Shown piece by piece: positions 1 through 11,962 of a stretch of 64,000 nucleotides of DNA. The stretch is taken from assembly GCF_905220565.1 (NCBI RefSeq), contig NC_059406.1, forward strand, positions 7,078,001 to 7,142,000, in the 5' to 3' direction. The notes under the pieces are model-generated. The model worked only from the letters and a program-made list of their open reading frames with translations, was not told where the DNA came from and did no database searches. The number at the start of each line of letters is the position of its first letter. Positions within the stretch are counted from its first letter, which is position 1. Made by a program: the position numbers and the translations under genes. This stretch comes from Melitaea cinxia (Eukaryota > Arthropoda > Insecta > Lepidoptera > Nymphalidae).

Positions 1-180
1 CACCTGTTATCTATCTACCTGTGAAAATCACTCCAGTCGTTTCAGAGATTAGCCGGAACCAACAGACAGACATACAGACAGACAAAAATTGTAAAAAATG
101 TCATTTTGGTATATATACCTCCATATGCATTTAGTAAAAAGCGGTTACTTTAAATATTACAAACAGACACTCTAATTTTA
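1..180 (+). mobile_element. Dispersed repeat, family E, cut by window start
   Basis: Contains CAGAGATTAGCCGGAACCAA and AAAGCGGTTACTTTAAATAT as in the copies at 42.9 and 48.5 kb. Confidence 0.65.
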
Positions 181-353
181 TTCATTTGTATAGATAACCT
201 TAATATATAAAAGCTTCAAGTATAAGTTGCACACAGCTTCTAACATTGGCCACAAATGTTTCTATTGCATATTGATTTTATTAATTTAATCTACATGTCA
301 CTAATTGTCACTTCTCTGTGTACACTTCCCTACCGTTTCACTACGCTGTGTCC

Positions 354-617
354 TATATGCCCAAAGGTTGTCTGGAAGAGATCGCTCCTCTAGTGATAAG
401 ACCGTCTTTGTACAATGTTTTTTATTTGTAATATGTTTCTAAATAATTAAGTTGGTAAACCTGAGAGATAGAGATGTCGTTTGTTAAATACAAAAAAAAA
501 CTTTTATGAAGACAAAATGACACTAATCTCATTTTGTGTAGTGTTTTATTAGAATTGTAAAACATATTTACAGACTTCATATTAGTGTATTTTTTTAATT
601 CTACTAAATAAACAAAT
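354..617 (+). repeat. Left arm of a ~260-bp inverted repeat (LINE 3'-end type)
   Basis: The arm starts CCAAAGGTTGTCTGGAAGAG and reads with very few differences as the reverse of 2987..3248. The wording matches LINE 3' ends in Lepidoptera; a relative sits at 61093..61240. Confidence 0.8.
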
Positions 618-1470
618 TATAATGAAGGCGATCAAATTGAAACTGCTTATGTAGAATTTACTACTATTTTATAGTATAAATATTTGTGGCACCTAACTAC
701 TTTACGATTACATATACGACGTGCGTGAAAACTCGATTAATAAATTTAGGCTACAATTGTGTCATTAGTGCTTCACATAATTTCAATAAAGTCGATAACA
801 TAAGCTGTTAACTATAAATTGGTTATTACACAAACGACTATGACTACATAAATATTTTTTTTTATTTCTCATAAGTATTTATTAAATAAACGCATATGTA
901 CATAAATCAGAAAAAACATTTTACATGAGAAATATATAAAGAAGTATGATATATGATGTCTTCATAATAATATTCTGTGAGATATTATTTGACCTCAAGT
1001 ATTATAGTGTAGATAATTTAAAGAAAATTATAAAAGTGTTTTTACTAAAACTGTTATAAAGGCGAAAACAACAGATAATATGTAAATAAAAAAAATAAAT
1101 AGATAAAATACGATAACAAGCAATACTAAGTATTTTAAAATATTTTGTGTTTAAAAAAATATGTGTATATAGTTACACAAACAGAACTTTTGTAATCGTC
1201 TTGTAACCATTAATAACGTATAATGTGGTCGTTTTACCTGTCTCAAAGCTAAAATGCTTATCTAATTTCCAAGTGAGAAGTGTAACATTGCATTGGTTTT
1301 TACACCGTGAATATTTCTAGATACATTCAAAGTTTTAAAAAGTTGTTGGATCTTAAGCGCTATTTTGTAGTTTACATAAAACTGTAAAAATTGCGTATGT
1401 TTTATGGAATCTAGGTCCGTGTAAGTTGCAACACAATCGTGATGTTTTTATCTTTATTACTAACGTTTTA
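618..1470. other. AT-rich, nothing recognised
   Basis: Lies between the left arm of the inverted repeat and a SINE; no coding or repeat signal seen. Confidence 0.5.
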
Positions 1471-1807
1471 GCCTGTAATATCCCACTACTGAGCATAGGC
1501 CTCTTTCCCCATGTAGGAGAAGGATCAGAGCTTAATCCACCACGCTGCTCCAATGCGAGTTGGCGGATATATTCCCTACTATGAGTAACGATCGCTATCA
1601 GGTGTACATGGTAACAACCGGGACCGACGGCTTAACGTGCTCTCCGAGGCACGGTGGGGAGACCCACAAGGACTGCACAAACACCTAGACCACGGCAAAC
1701 ACCTGTATGGTCAATACAAATGCTTATCATGTGCGGGGATCGAACCCGCAACCGCCAGCGCAACAGATACAATCCATGGCTGTAACCGTTGCGCCAACGC
1801 GGCGTCT
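1471..1807 (-). mobile_element. tRNA-derived SINE, family A, full-length copy
   Basis: On the minus strand it starts in a tRNA-like head with a box-A-like TTGGCGCAACGGTTACAG and box B GGTTCGATCCCCGC, and ends in the conserved tail CAGTAGTGGGATATTACAGG. It is about 337 bp and is the reference copy for the family in this window. It resembles SINEs reported from nymphalid butterflies (Metulj-type), which is recalled, not tested. Confidence 0.85.
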
Positions 1808-2986
1808 AATTATCGTTTAATATTAATTATATTAATTTATCATTGTTAATAAACCACCTCTTAACAATATTTAAAATATTGTAGAACTGTTCAATTTCTA
1901 AATTCAAATGTTTTAACAAACACGCGTATTTTTTTAAAATATTAGGTATAATATAGGCTTAAAACACGAAACATAAAAAAATCTGCTAACTAAACTTTTT
2001 TAAAATAACACGAAAGACAAAGACAACAACCTCAAAAAACCAGGAGTGCCTGGGTAACAAAATGTTTGACAGTTATAGTGAATCTGAATTATTCTTATTA
2101 GTAAGTTTATGGTATCGCTAACTCGTTATAAAACAAAAAAAAAATAATAATAATGAATACCTGATGAATATCGTTCCATCTCTTACGAGATAACTTAATA
2201 AAAAGCAGTTAATTTAGATCCTTAATTTATTAATAGAATTTTTACTTAAGCTCTTAAAATTAATGGACTGGCATAACTGCGATTTGAGATGAGTAAGTAT
2301 TATTCCATGATATTGAAGCACTGATCCTACAAACGGGTAAACGATCACGTACAGTAAAACTAGTTTCTGTTATTTCGTAGTGTTTAAGCGCTACTATCAA
2401 AAATATCAATGTAATATGATTCATACATATCGACATAAGTGTGTAGTATTGTAAATATACCGTTACTGTAAATGTGTGTGATTTTAAACGAAGAAGGAAA
2501 GTGGACTGTATGCTTGTTTGACAAACTATTACTAGATGTCATATACATGCACGTTGATGATCGACCTCATAGCCCGATAAAAATTTAATATTATTTGACA
2601 TTAATAAATTCAGTAGAAGATTAACTTGTCAAGTGACACTGCATTATACCTGCCAACAGGTACAAATAATATTGTGCTAACTCGTTATTATATTAAACGC
2701 ATTCGCTGGCATTCTATATTGTTAGACATCTACGTTGGAATCCGTTATTAATTTGATTAAATACAAGTACTCTTTTACCCAGAATTATCTGTAAAGTTTT
2801 TGTCCTCAGAGTTTAATGCCTTTGTGTATCATGCGCTTAAAATTGCGAACTGTCAAATATTAATTTTTATAACATTCTGAATTATACAAATGGTGTTGCT
2901 TTGGTCAAACTCTATAGATAATTTAATATTTGGACTGAATTCAGCTTTGCGTTATCTAGACCTTATTAGGTTTTGGATCGTGATTT
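1808..2986. other. AT-rich, nothing recognised
   Basis: Interior of the 2.9-kb inverted-repeat structure; no ORF with similarity. Confidence 0.5.
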
Positions 2987-3248
2987 GTTTATTTAGGGGA
3001 ATTTTAAAAAATACACTAATACGAAGTCTGTAAATATGTTTTACATTTCTTATAAAACACTACACAAAATGAGATTAGTGTCATTTTGTCTTCATAAAAG
3101 TTTTTTTTTGTGTTTAACAAACGACATCTCTATCTCTCAGGTTTACCAACTTAATTATTTAGAAACATACTACAAATAAAAAACAGTGTACAAAGACGGT
3201 CTTATCACTAGAGGAGCGATCTCTTCCAGACAACCTTTGGGCGTATAT
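2987..3248 (-). repeat. Right arm of the ~260-bp inverted repeat
   Basis: Reverse of 354..617. The 2.4 kb between the arms includes a family A SINE. Confidence 0.8.
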
Positions 3249-3308
3249 CAAAATCTCTGAGAAAAACAATTTCTTAAGCTACCTATATATGTAAATAAAT
3301 AAAATACG

Positions 3309-3474
<166 letters not shown>

Positions 3475-3486
3475 CGACTTTGTAAA

Positions 3487-4336
3487 ATGTAGGGTCTCCT
3501 AATCCAAACATTCAAACACTTTTTAACTCCAACAATATGTATTGGTGCTTAGAAATTCGGTGCTGTAAAAAAAATCATTTGACATTATTTTTATTTTCTT
3601 GTTGCCATTTTCGTTAGCTGATAAATTTAACCGGCAAAGTTTTGAACGATTTTATTTAAATAAAGAAAGGTTCTCCTCAAAGACCTTATTAAGAAGTAAA
3701 ATTAGTACAAAATTAACAGTTTATTTAGACTTTTACTTACAGTAATATTGAGTGTATAAACATAAAGTTTTATAGTCAAATAGTAGCATATTATAATAAA
3801 ATTATAATAAATATTAGATAATAATCCATTACACTTTTTATTTTTATTTTTATAATTGTGGTGTTCAGTCAGTATTATGTTATAACTTATTTCATACCAA
3901 AATACATAACTCATTACTTAAAGATAGTAAGAAACAACTCGTGCAGTAAAATTGGTGAACTTATAAGACATTTCTTCCAAACAACTATATATCGATATAG
4001 ATCGGTAGGTATGTAGGTGTAATTATATAATAAACCTACGTAGAAATGTCTACATGCTTATAATAACAATATAATGTTGAATAATGAATGTTTTTAGTGT
4101 TGTTAAATATTACATTCATATGTACAAGAGAGTTACTCAACTATTTGTAAAGGAATATAATTATCTTTGTTTCTCATAGTCACAATCAAGTCTGTTAGGT
4201 CAATTGTACCTACAAATGTCTAGTTAGAGGTTAAGACATCTAATAATGACAAGACTCGGAACTTAATTACCAATAAGGTATTGACAATTGCCAGCTGGAA
4301 ACGTGTAATTATGACGTCAGCTTAAATGTAATCTTT
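3487..4336. other. AT-rich, nothing recognised
   Basis: Only short chance frames. Confidence 0.5.
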
Positions 4337-4672
4337 ATATATATATATTTCTTGTGTCCGTGCGTATGTCACTGAACTCCTCCTAGATGGCTGGATGGAT
4401 TTCGATGAAATTTTTTGTGTGACTTCAAGGGGATTCGAGGATGGTACACAATTTGGTCCACTGGAAAATGTTTATCTAACTAATTTTTCATTTATAAGTA
4501 GTTGTTAATTTTGGAATGTTTTATATTGGATCCGGTAGACTGCACTACCATCACAACATCAAATATTAAATATTATTCTATTTTAATTTCAGTTTGTCCC
4601 GACAGTTGGTGCTGCGATCAAATTGAGAAAAATATTTGAAATTTTGTGTTATGGCAAAACAACGTTATATAA
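4337..4672 (+). mobile_element. Diverged Helitron-type repeat related to family D
   Basis: The layout is similar (TTCTTGTGTCCGTGCG, a CTCCTCCTAGATGGCTGGAT block, end TATGGCAAAACAACG), but the CTAGT terminus is lost. Confidence 0.45.
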
Positions 4673-4979
4673 TTATATTATTATAATATAACGATTGAAA
4701 GTTTGTGATCAGTAAAAATTACATTGCCAAATACGTTTACTCTAGAGAAGTGGTCTCGAAGCTACCGATTTATCGGTATTTCGATATAAGCTCTGTACTA
4801 CCAAAATGCAAAGATTTTTCCGCGAACCTTCGATTTTATTAGAAATTATTCCCATTTTCAACCATTTTTCCTTGAACGTAGGTTTGAATGGGAAATTAAA
4901 TTATTTACCAATGAAAAACATTAATTATGTTACCTAAAAAAAGCCAGCTGAAATATGTTACGGATATTTTCTCTTTAAC

Positions 4980-5165
4980 TTAACATTTTATTGAATAAAG
5001 GCAACAAAAAATTCCTCGTGTTTCGTCAGTTCTTGAGAATATAATTGCGGACTGGCCAGATTCATTACGTGTTTGAAGTAGGGGATGAATCCAATATTTC
5101 CTTTTCTTTGTTTTACGCTGTTTTCTTAAATACAAAAAAAAATACACTACTTCGACGACGTCCAT
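4980..5165 (-). pseudogene. Probable PIF/Harbinger transposase N-terminal fragment
   Basis: This encodes 61 residues: MDVVEVVYFFLYLRKQRKTK, then KRKYWIHPLLQTRNESGQ and IIFSRTDETRGIF. The basic run followed by a Y/W-W-I/V-HP-L-x(2)-R pattern resembles the start of Harbinger-type transposases (HARBI1-like). The downstream catalytic region is not found. The match comes from recalled family pattern only. Confidence 0.45.
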
Positions 5166-6689
5166 TATAACAATGATGAACTAACGAACTTATCTGGTAA
5201 CTAGCGTTCAAAAGCAGCTCGCTAATATTGCGGCTAGCCGCTTAATTTAACCGTATCAGCAACGCCAGTGTATACGAGCTCTAAGAGAGGTAGGCGTTTT
5301 ACTATCTTATGTAAAAAGTTAATGTTCTAGTATCTTATTATATTTTAATTTCTATTGCTGAATATTTGTTTATCTAAGAGTATTTTGTTTTTATTACATA
5401 CTACTGTATTGTCGCGACTTTTTACGTATTAGTTCTAATTCAAATAAAAAGAAATTATACGACAGAAAATATGTTAAACGGAATGTTCTTTTTTGGTAAC
5501 ATTGTCACATAAAAATTAGAAAACGACATCAAAACACTACAAAGTGCTTACTTACAATAACTGGCTTTTTTCACACACTTATTATTTTGTCGTTAGGCCT
5601 GGAATTATACTCATTTTACAAAGTACTCGTAATAATACTAGAAGTAGCAATCGAGAATCATTTTCGACTTCCTAACGACAAAAATGTTTTGGTATACCAA
5701 AGATGATTATATGTTTTAAAACAGCTACAGTTTTAGAACCTGAAGTTAATTAAAATTATGACGTTTTTAATTGGAAACTTGATTGTATATTCCTTTATAA
5801 AATTATTATTCAATGGGTTATAAACGCCATGCTAAATTCGAAACAAAAGGAACATCTTTTACGTAAATGAAACTAAACTAAATTGGGGATCGGGTTCCAA
5901 CTCTCCTTAGTTAATATATAACACACAAATATATAAATTTTCTTTTTTTACACGTCAAAGGAAGAAAGTCAGTAATCTGAATCGCCTTAACGTTTAAACA
6001 GCTTAACGTTAACGTTGGGCATCGAACCTAAAGAAAATTAACCGTACACCCTTTTCCACTTTGTCAACAAAAGTTTTACTCGGAAGTTTCGAACCCTTCC
6101 AAAAGTAAATTTGCACTGAAACACTCCGAGATTTATTAAACTAAAGTATAAGTAATCAAGTGAAATAAAGATGGGTTACCAATTTGTGGCTATATATTTA
6201 TATTAATAATATTAATTACTTGATGGTTTATTTCAGCAATCTTACTATTAATTTATATATTTTTCCACGACTTGTGTATGTATATATAAAAAAGATTATA
6301 TACTTCAAAAGTACCTAGTCTTATCGAAAGTTTTATTTCATCTTATCGTAAGTTTCAAAGGGCCGTTTTCATACATGTGAGATACATATTAAATTATATC
6401 AATAAGCATTTCAGTTAAATTTAAAACACAAAACAGCACAAACACTTAAGGAAGGGTAAAATTCATAGTTAAATAATAATAATAAACATTCATTAAAATT
6501 AAATTTAACCTGTTAAAATAATTCTGATTAATAATTCTGATCTGTTAAATAATTCTTTTAAAAAAAATCCCATCCATCTGTTTTTGGTCTCAGATACATT
6601 TATCTTCACGTTTATTAATAAAAGACCAATCATATAAATTTTACGTAAATCTATGACAATATTAAATAATAAAAATTAAATATCGAAAA
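5166..6689. other. AT-rich, nothing recognised
   Basis: A small palindrome (GCGGCTAGCCGC) at 5230..5241 is the only structure noted; it may belong to the DNA-transposon relic next to it. Confidence 0.45.
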
Positions 6690-6967
6690 ATTCATCATCA
6701 TCATTTCAGCCTATCATAGTCCACTGCTACAAGTGTTTTGCCCATAGTTTGCCCATAGTCGCCACGCTGGGCAGGCGGGTTGGTGACCGCAGGGCTGGCT
6801 TTGTCGCACCGAAGCCGCTGCGGCTCGTCTTGCCAGCAGTTGGATGGTTATCCCGCCATCGGTCGGCTTTTTAAGTTTCAAGGTGGTAGTAAAACTGTGT
6901 TATTCCTTAGTTGCCTCTTACGACACCCACGAGAAGAGATATGGTGGCTATATTCTTTACTCCCGTA
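6690..6967 (-). mobile_element. RTE-tailed non-autonomous repeat, family B
   Basis: The plus strand starts with a (TCA)n end at 6690 and shows GGGTTGGTGACCGCAGGGCT, CGGTCGGCTTTTTAAGTT and a terminal GGTGGCTATATTCTTTACTC. There are four copies in the window; the sense strand is taken as the one ending in (TGATGA)n. Confidence 0.75.
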
Positions 6968-7819
6968 ACCAGATATGTATAACATTATCACTAGTATATC
7001 TTAAGATATCATAAGTAAACTATTTACCTATCTTAATAAATACCCACATTAATATTTCGTAAGTAGTTGATCAATTAATAAATAAAAATTTCTTCATCAA
7101 ATGCTCCAGTTCCCTAATCTTATTGATGAGGGAAATGTTCGCTAATGAGCAAACGAAATAATAATAATTATTCAAAAAACATTTAATTAATATTTGTTGT
7201 AGATTCGGCTCCTCGGGCTTATGATCGGTCGGTTGTCGTTTTCTTATATTTAATGAAGTCATTAAATTAAGTATAATTTACAAAAAGCCGATATTAATGA
7301 ATTTCACAGAAGTAGGTTCGAAATATTATATCTGATTATCAACAAACGAGGAAAATTCTGATGTCGATCTGTTTTTAATATAATATTAGTTATTAAATAA
7401 AATAAAAAATAACGTTATATTTTTCTTCTTCAGTTCTATTTTTATTTCTTTTTCAGCACTAGGATTAGAAGTGACGAATAAAAATAGCATTTTGAGCATC
7501 AAAAACCACCTTTTCTTTTGTTTTTTATTAATATTTGAAAAAAAGTAGAATAAATTATTCGAAAACGTATGAGTCTCGTGACATTCGAAGTCAATGTCGA
7601 AATATCGAGCTCCGCAAAGCGAAAATAATAAACATGGTAAATATCCCGTTTTCGAATAATTTTCGTAATAGAAGTAACCATGCTAATCTAAAATCTTAAG
7701 TAGAATAAAGTCTGTTAGTCGGCTATTCTTAAAATTCAGGTTACCATAAGCTGGAAATATGGAACGAAAATGATGATGATCTGACTGAAATCTACTACTT
7801 TCTATTGATATATAATTTG
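6968..7819. other. AT-rich, nothing firm
   Basis: A block at about 7560..7680 (GAGCTCCGCAAAGCGAAAAT and surroundings) is less AT-rich and may be an old repeat; I cannot classify it. Confidence 0.4.
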
Positions 7820-8075
7820 GTCTGTAGCATCCCACTGCTAAGCCTATGCTCAAAATAAAAACAATAATAAAAAATAGACTAGGAAGTGGGCCTATGCCTC
7901 TTTCTCTATGTTGGAGAAGGATTGAAGCTTAATCCACCACGCAGCTCCACTGTGGGTTGGCGTACTACGAGTAACGATCGCTATCAGTTATTTATGATAA
8001 CAACCGGGACCGACAACTTAACGTGCTCTCCGAGACATAGTGGGGAGACCCACAAGGACAGAGATACAAACAGGA
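7820..8075 (-). mobile_element. SINE family A copy, head lost, internal insertion
   Basis: This has the family tail and middle but no tRNA head. About 45 bp of A-rich sequence interrupts it at about 7847..7891. Confidence 0.8.
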
Positions 8076-9449
8076 TAGAAATATTTGTACAAATACTAAT
8101 ATCCATTCAGAGCAGTAGTTAAACTACACCAGAGCGGTTGTTTATTTACATAGCTCAAGACCAAATGTTACAACTCACACAAACTTTTGTAATATAACCC
8201 TGTAAGGCTCAACCTAACTTTAGGTAGCTATGAATTACAGCCTAAGACTTTAATCTCCCCTAAGCAGTCCTTGTCATTGTGAACGCGACGATTTTTGTTT
8301 TGAAAATGAAAAGTTTACATTTAAATTAATTATGTGTTCAACGTTGATTATTTTTGTGATCAAAGTAATAAATTGTTGAGTTTCTTTAAAAAATATTATA
8401 TTTACATCTTGTGTCAATCTTAGGTCACTTAAGCGTCATTTTATGATTTAGCGTAAATTAATGGGCCACAAATGTTTTTGTCCTTAAATTAAGTCTTAGC
8501 TTTAGGTTAAAAATATGTCATTAAAATAGGGTTATATTTGTATATAAATAAATAAAACATATAAATTATATTTATATTAATACACTTTTATCCCAACTAT
8601 ATCTCCATTTATATTTATATATTTCCGTCAAAAATTTCTTGTATCCATAATAAGCTGCTAGCTCCTTTATATTAGTTTTTTAAGAAACATTTAACACGAA
8701 ACTGAAACCATTAAAAACAAATGAAGAAAAAATCGACAACTGAGTGTTTATCATAAGATCAGTTATGCAAAGTAACTTTATACATCATATACACAGAACT
8801 TACAAACACAAACGCTCAGACAACGAAAACCATTTGATTGGCAAAAATTAGTATTACGCGGAAATCTATCTTGCGGGTTGACGGGAAACGCTTATCTTCT
8901 TTTCAATATTAAAATACGTAACCTTTCATTTGAAAGATATGCGTATGTGTTAGAATGGCTCCTGAATAATTTACGGACCATTTTAGAGCCCACAGGTGTT
9001 GTTAATTTAAATTAAAAAAAAATTGCAACGATCCAATGTCATTGCTATTAACCGAAATAAAAAGGAGGTTCTGAATTCGACTGTTTTTTTGTTTAAATAA
9101 ATAATCGATATTAACTGATTAATGTGATATTCTTAAAAGCTTTCATACGTCCAATTTTTGTAGACCTATGAAAGAGGAATGATTGTTTGTAATATCTCAA
9201 AGAATTTAGGCAGGTTCCTTGATGAAAGTTCCGAGACGTATAAATTTACTATGACTTTTTAATAGTAAGAATAAGAAAACTACTAATATTTTTTTAACAT
9301 GCATGCGAGTGATTAACATAACGAATATAAGACCTGTGACGAATTTTGGGTAGGTCAAATTATAAGCATTTTTTTACAAAAGAGACAATCAACTTAGGAT
9401 GTTACCAGATTTTTTAATAAGGTTTTATGTTTAAATGCATTTCATTACA
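8076..9449. other. AT-rich, nothing recognised
   Basis: No coding similarity; a fragment AAAAGGAGGTTCTGAATTCG at 9060 may be a family F end. Confidence 0.45.
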
Positions 9450-9699
9450 TTTACGATGCTACCATCAAACAAGATACAATCGAAAAATCTATAAAAAAAA
9501 TAAATAAAAATAAAAGCTCTGGCCCGGATCACATTCCGGCTATTTTTGTTGTAAACTGTGCGTCAAGTCTTTCCCAGTCCCTGAGCATTATTTTTAACAA
9601 ATCCCTCTACAGTGGAAGAACGCTAATGTCTCTCCAACTTCAAAAGCCAATAATATTCAAAACTACAAGCCTATTTCACTTTTACGCATTTTCGGTAAG

Positions 9700-9981
9700 T
9701 TGTTAGAGTCGGTTTTGTGTCCAATTTCAACCAATCATCTCAAACCTTTATTAGTGTCGGAACAACATGGGTTTCGTGATAAAATGTCTACGACGACCAA
9801 TCTCGCTACATACGTGACTGAAGTAACAGAAGCCATCGACAGAGGTAAACAAATTGATGCCATTTACACTGACATTAGTAAGGCTTTTGATGGGGTAGAC
9901 CATTCTTTACTTCTGAACAAATTAAGCCATGGGCATCCATGGAAACTTACTAAAATGGCTTTCATCATATCTGTTACCTAG
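9700..9981 (+). pseudogene. LINE RT fragment A
   Basis: RT palm region with YTDISKAFDGVDH. It loses frame near 9970, ending in an in-frame TAG. Confidence 0.8.
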
Positions 9982-10035
9982 ATTCCAAAAAGTTGTGGTT
10001 TGTGGCTATGAATCTAAGGAATTTGAAATAACATC

Positions 10036-10920
10036 TTGTGTTCCACAGGGCTCACATGTAGGTCCTATTCTTTTCTTTTTTTTATAAACGACTTGTCGAA
10101 TGAAATTCGCTACTCAAATTTCTCTTTATTCGCGAATGATCTTAAAATTTTTAAAACGATTAAATGTGCATCTGAAGCTGTTTTGCTTCAAATAGATTTG
10201 AGTCGTATTTCTGACTGGACGTTAAATAATAAATTATCCCTTAATATTCAAAGATGCAAGTATATCACATTCACTAAACAACGCAATCCTATTTTAACAA
10301 AATGCCATGTCCAAAACGATTATTTAGACGTAGTCGATCAAATTCAAGATTTAGGAGTAATACTAGATAAAAAGTTATACTTCACTGCTCACATTGATTC
10401 TATAGTCTCCAGATCCTTTAAGATGCTAGGGTTCATATGGAGAAGCTGTAAGGACTTTATAAATATATCTGCTCTAAAATGCACCTATAATACCCTAGTT
10501 CGTTCCATCTTAGAATATTGTTCTAGTGTTTGGAACCCGCACTACCATTGTCATATTGGTCGAATAGAGCGTATACAGAAGAGATTTCTTTTCTACCTTG
10601 CGGTTCACCAAGACAAAATAAGAGAACTGCGTTCCTATGAGGAGCGGTTAAAACACTTTAACATCACCACATTGGTCGATCGCCGTTGGATTGCTGACCA
10701 AATCTTGTTGTACAAGATTTGTAGAGGCCTATTGGACTGTCCACGACTGTTGTCTCGAATTGGTTTTGTTGTTCCAAAGCGTAACTCTAGGATTGTTAAC
10801 TTTAAGCCATTGTATTTCAAGAGATATAGAACCAACTTGGGCTTCAATAGCTTGTTGCCGAGAATCTGTCGGGATCATAACGATTTTTATCAGAAAACAA
10901 AGATAGACATTTCACAGTAG
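10036..10920 (+). pseudogene. LINE RT fragment B to C-terminus
   Basis: This encodes 294 residues, of which the first 12 or so are out of frame with the element's protein. From FINDLSNEIRYS onward it is RT palm, thumb and the C-terminal region to the natural stop. The catalytic box is FAND instead of FADD. Confidence 0.82.
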
Positions 10921-11696
10921 TTTTGGTGCCCATAGAAAATTAGTCAAACATTTTAAAGCTCGTAACATAACCTAAAAAATGATTCTCTTAACTTATCCTA
11001 TAATTATTATTCTCTCGCCTTCATTATTTTGACTTAAAATGAGGAAGCTGTTTTGCCTGTAATTGGATCTACATCCTAATATGACGATTTATATACACTG
11101 TACTCTTAATTATATTATATTTGATGTATGTCTTTTGGTAAACCTTTAAATAAAATAAAAAAAAATAAAAAAATGTTTCTGCTTACCAATGAACGGCTTA
11201 CTGATAGTGCTGTTTCAAAATTCTAGATTAATGATAATCAGTATAGATACCCGAATAGTTACCCGTACACCCTTATTGTACCATAAGAGCTCGTCAAAGC
11301 CCCACAAAAGTACATACTGATACCGGTTATATCAAATATAATTTAATGTGAATTTATAATAGGAGTAAAAGGGGGTAATTTTCGATTTTCCACAATAGCC
11401 CATTTCTTTTAAATATAAATAGTTTTGTTTTTGAGTAAATTAGGTTTTATTTGACCTTTAAAAAGATGGATACTTACCTACTGTAGCAGACAGTAGCCCA
11501 AAATTAAATAAAAATGCTTCAGAGGATACTTGCTAAATGTGAGAATAGATACCTAAGGTTTTTCCGTTACCCATCTTACTAAATTTTCAAAGCCAAGAAC
11601 TAAATAATAAGAACACTTTTATGTTATTATTGTGGTAGCGTAATATTAGTAGAGTAACAAAATTGTCAATATCTACCATTACAACATTTTAACTGA

Positions 11697-11962
11697 GGTA
11701 GGGCACAGCAGGAATTTCCTGCTCAAAATATGGAGCAGCCCGACTGGGGTAGTACCTCGACCTTACAGAAGATCACAGCAAAATAATACTGTTTTCAAGC
11801 AGTATTGTGTTCCTGTTGGTGAGTAAGGTGACCAGAGCTCCTGGGGGGATTGGGGATTGGGTCGGCAACGCGCTTGCGATGCTTCTGGTGTTGCAGGTGT
11901 CTATAAGCTACGGTAATCGCTTACCATCAGGTGAGCCGTACGCTTGTTTGCCGACCTCGTGA
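11697..11962 (+). mobile_element. Dispersed repeat, family C, full copy
   Basis: From GGCACAGCAGGAATTTCCTG to GTGAGCCGTACGCTTGTTTG. Three other copies or fragments occur in this window. It is probably the 3' part of a LINE or a SINE, common in Lepidoptera. Confidence 0.7.

Larger units (their letters stand above)
9450..11177 (+). pseudogene. 5'-truncated LINE (Jockey/CR1-like reverse transcriptase), decayed
   Basis: The element starts inside the RT domain, with SSGPDHIPAIF at about 9515. The RT fragments contain LLVSEQHGFRDKMSTT, IYTDISKAFDGVDHSLL, PQGSHVGPILF and LFANDLKIFK. The thumb and C-terminus follow up to 10920 (SVWNPHYHCHIGRIERIQKR). The catalytic FADD box reads FAND, so the RT is dead. 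One frame ends at 9981 and the correct frame changes twice, once there and once at a T run near 10075..10085. The 3' end is an A-rich TAAAA-type tail at 11148..11177. The exact clade cannot be fixed by eye. Confidence 0.85.
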
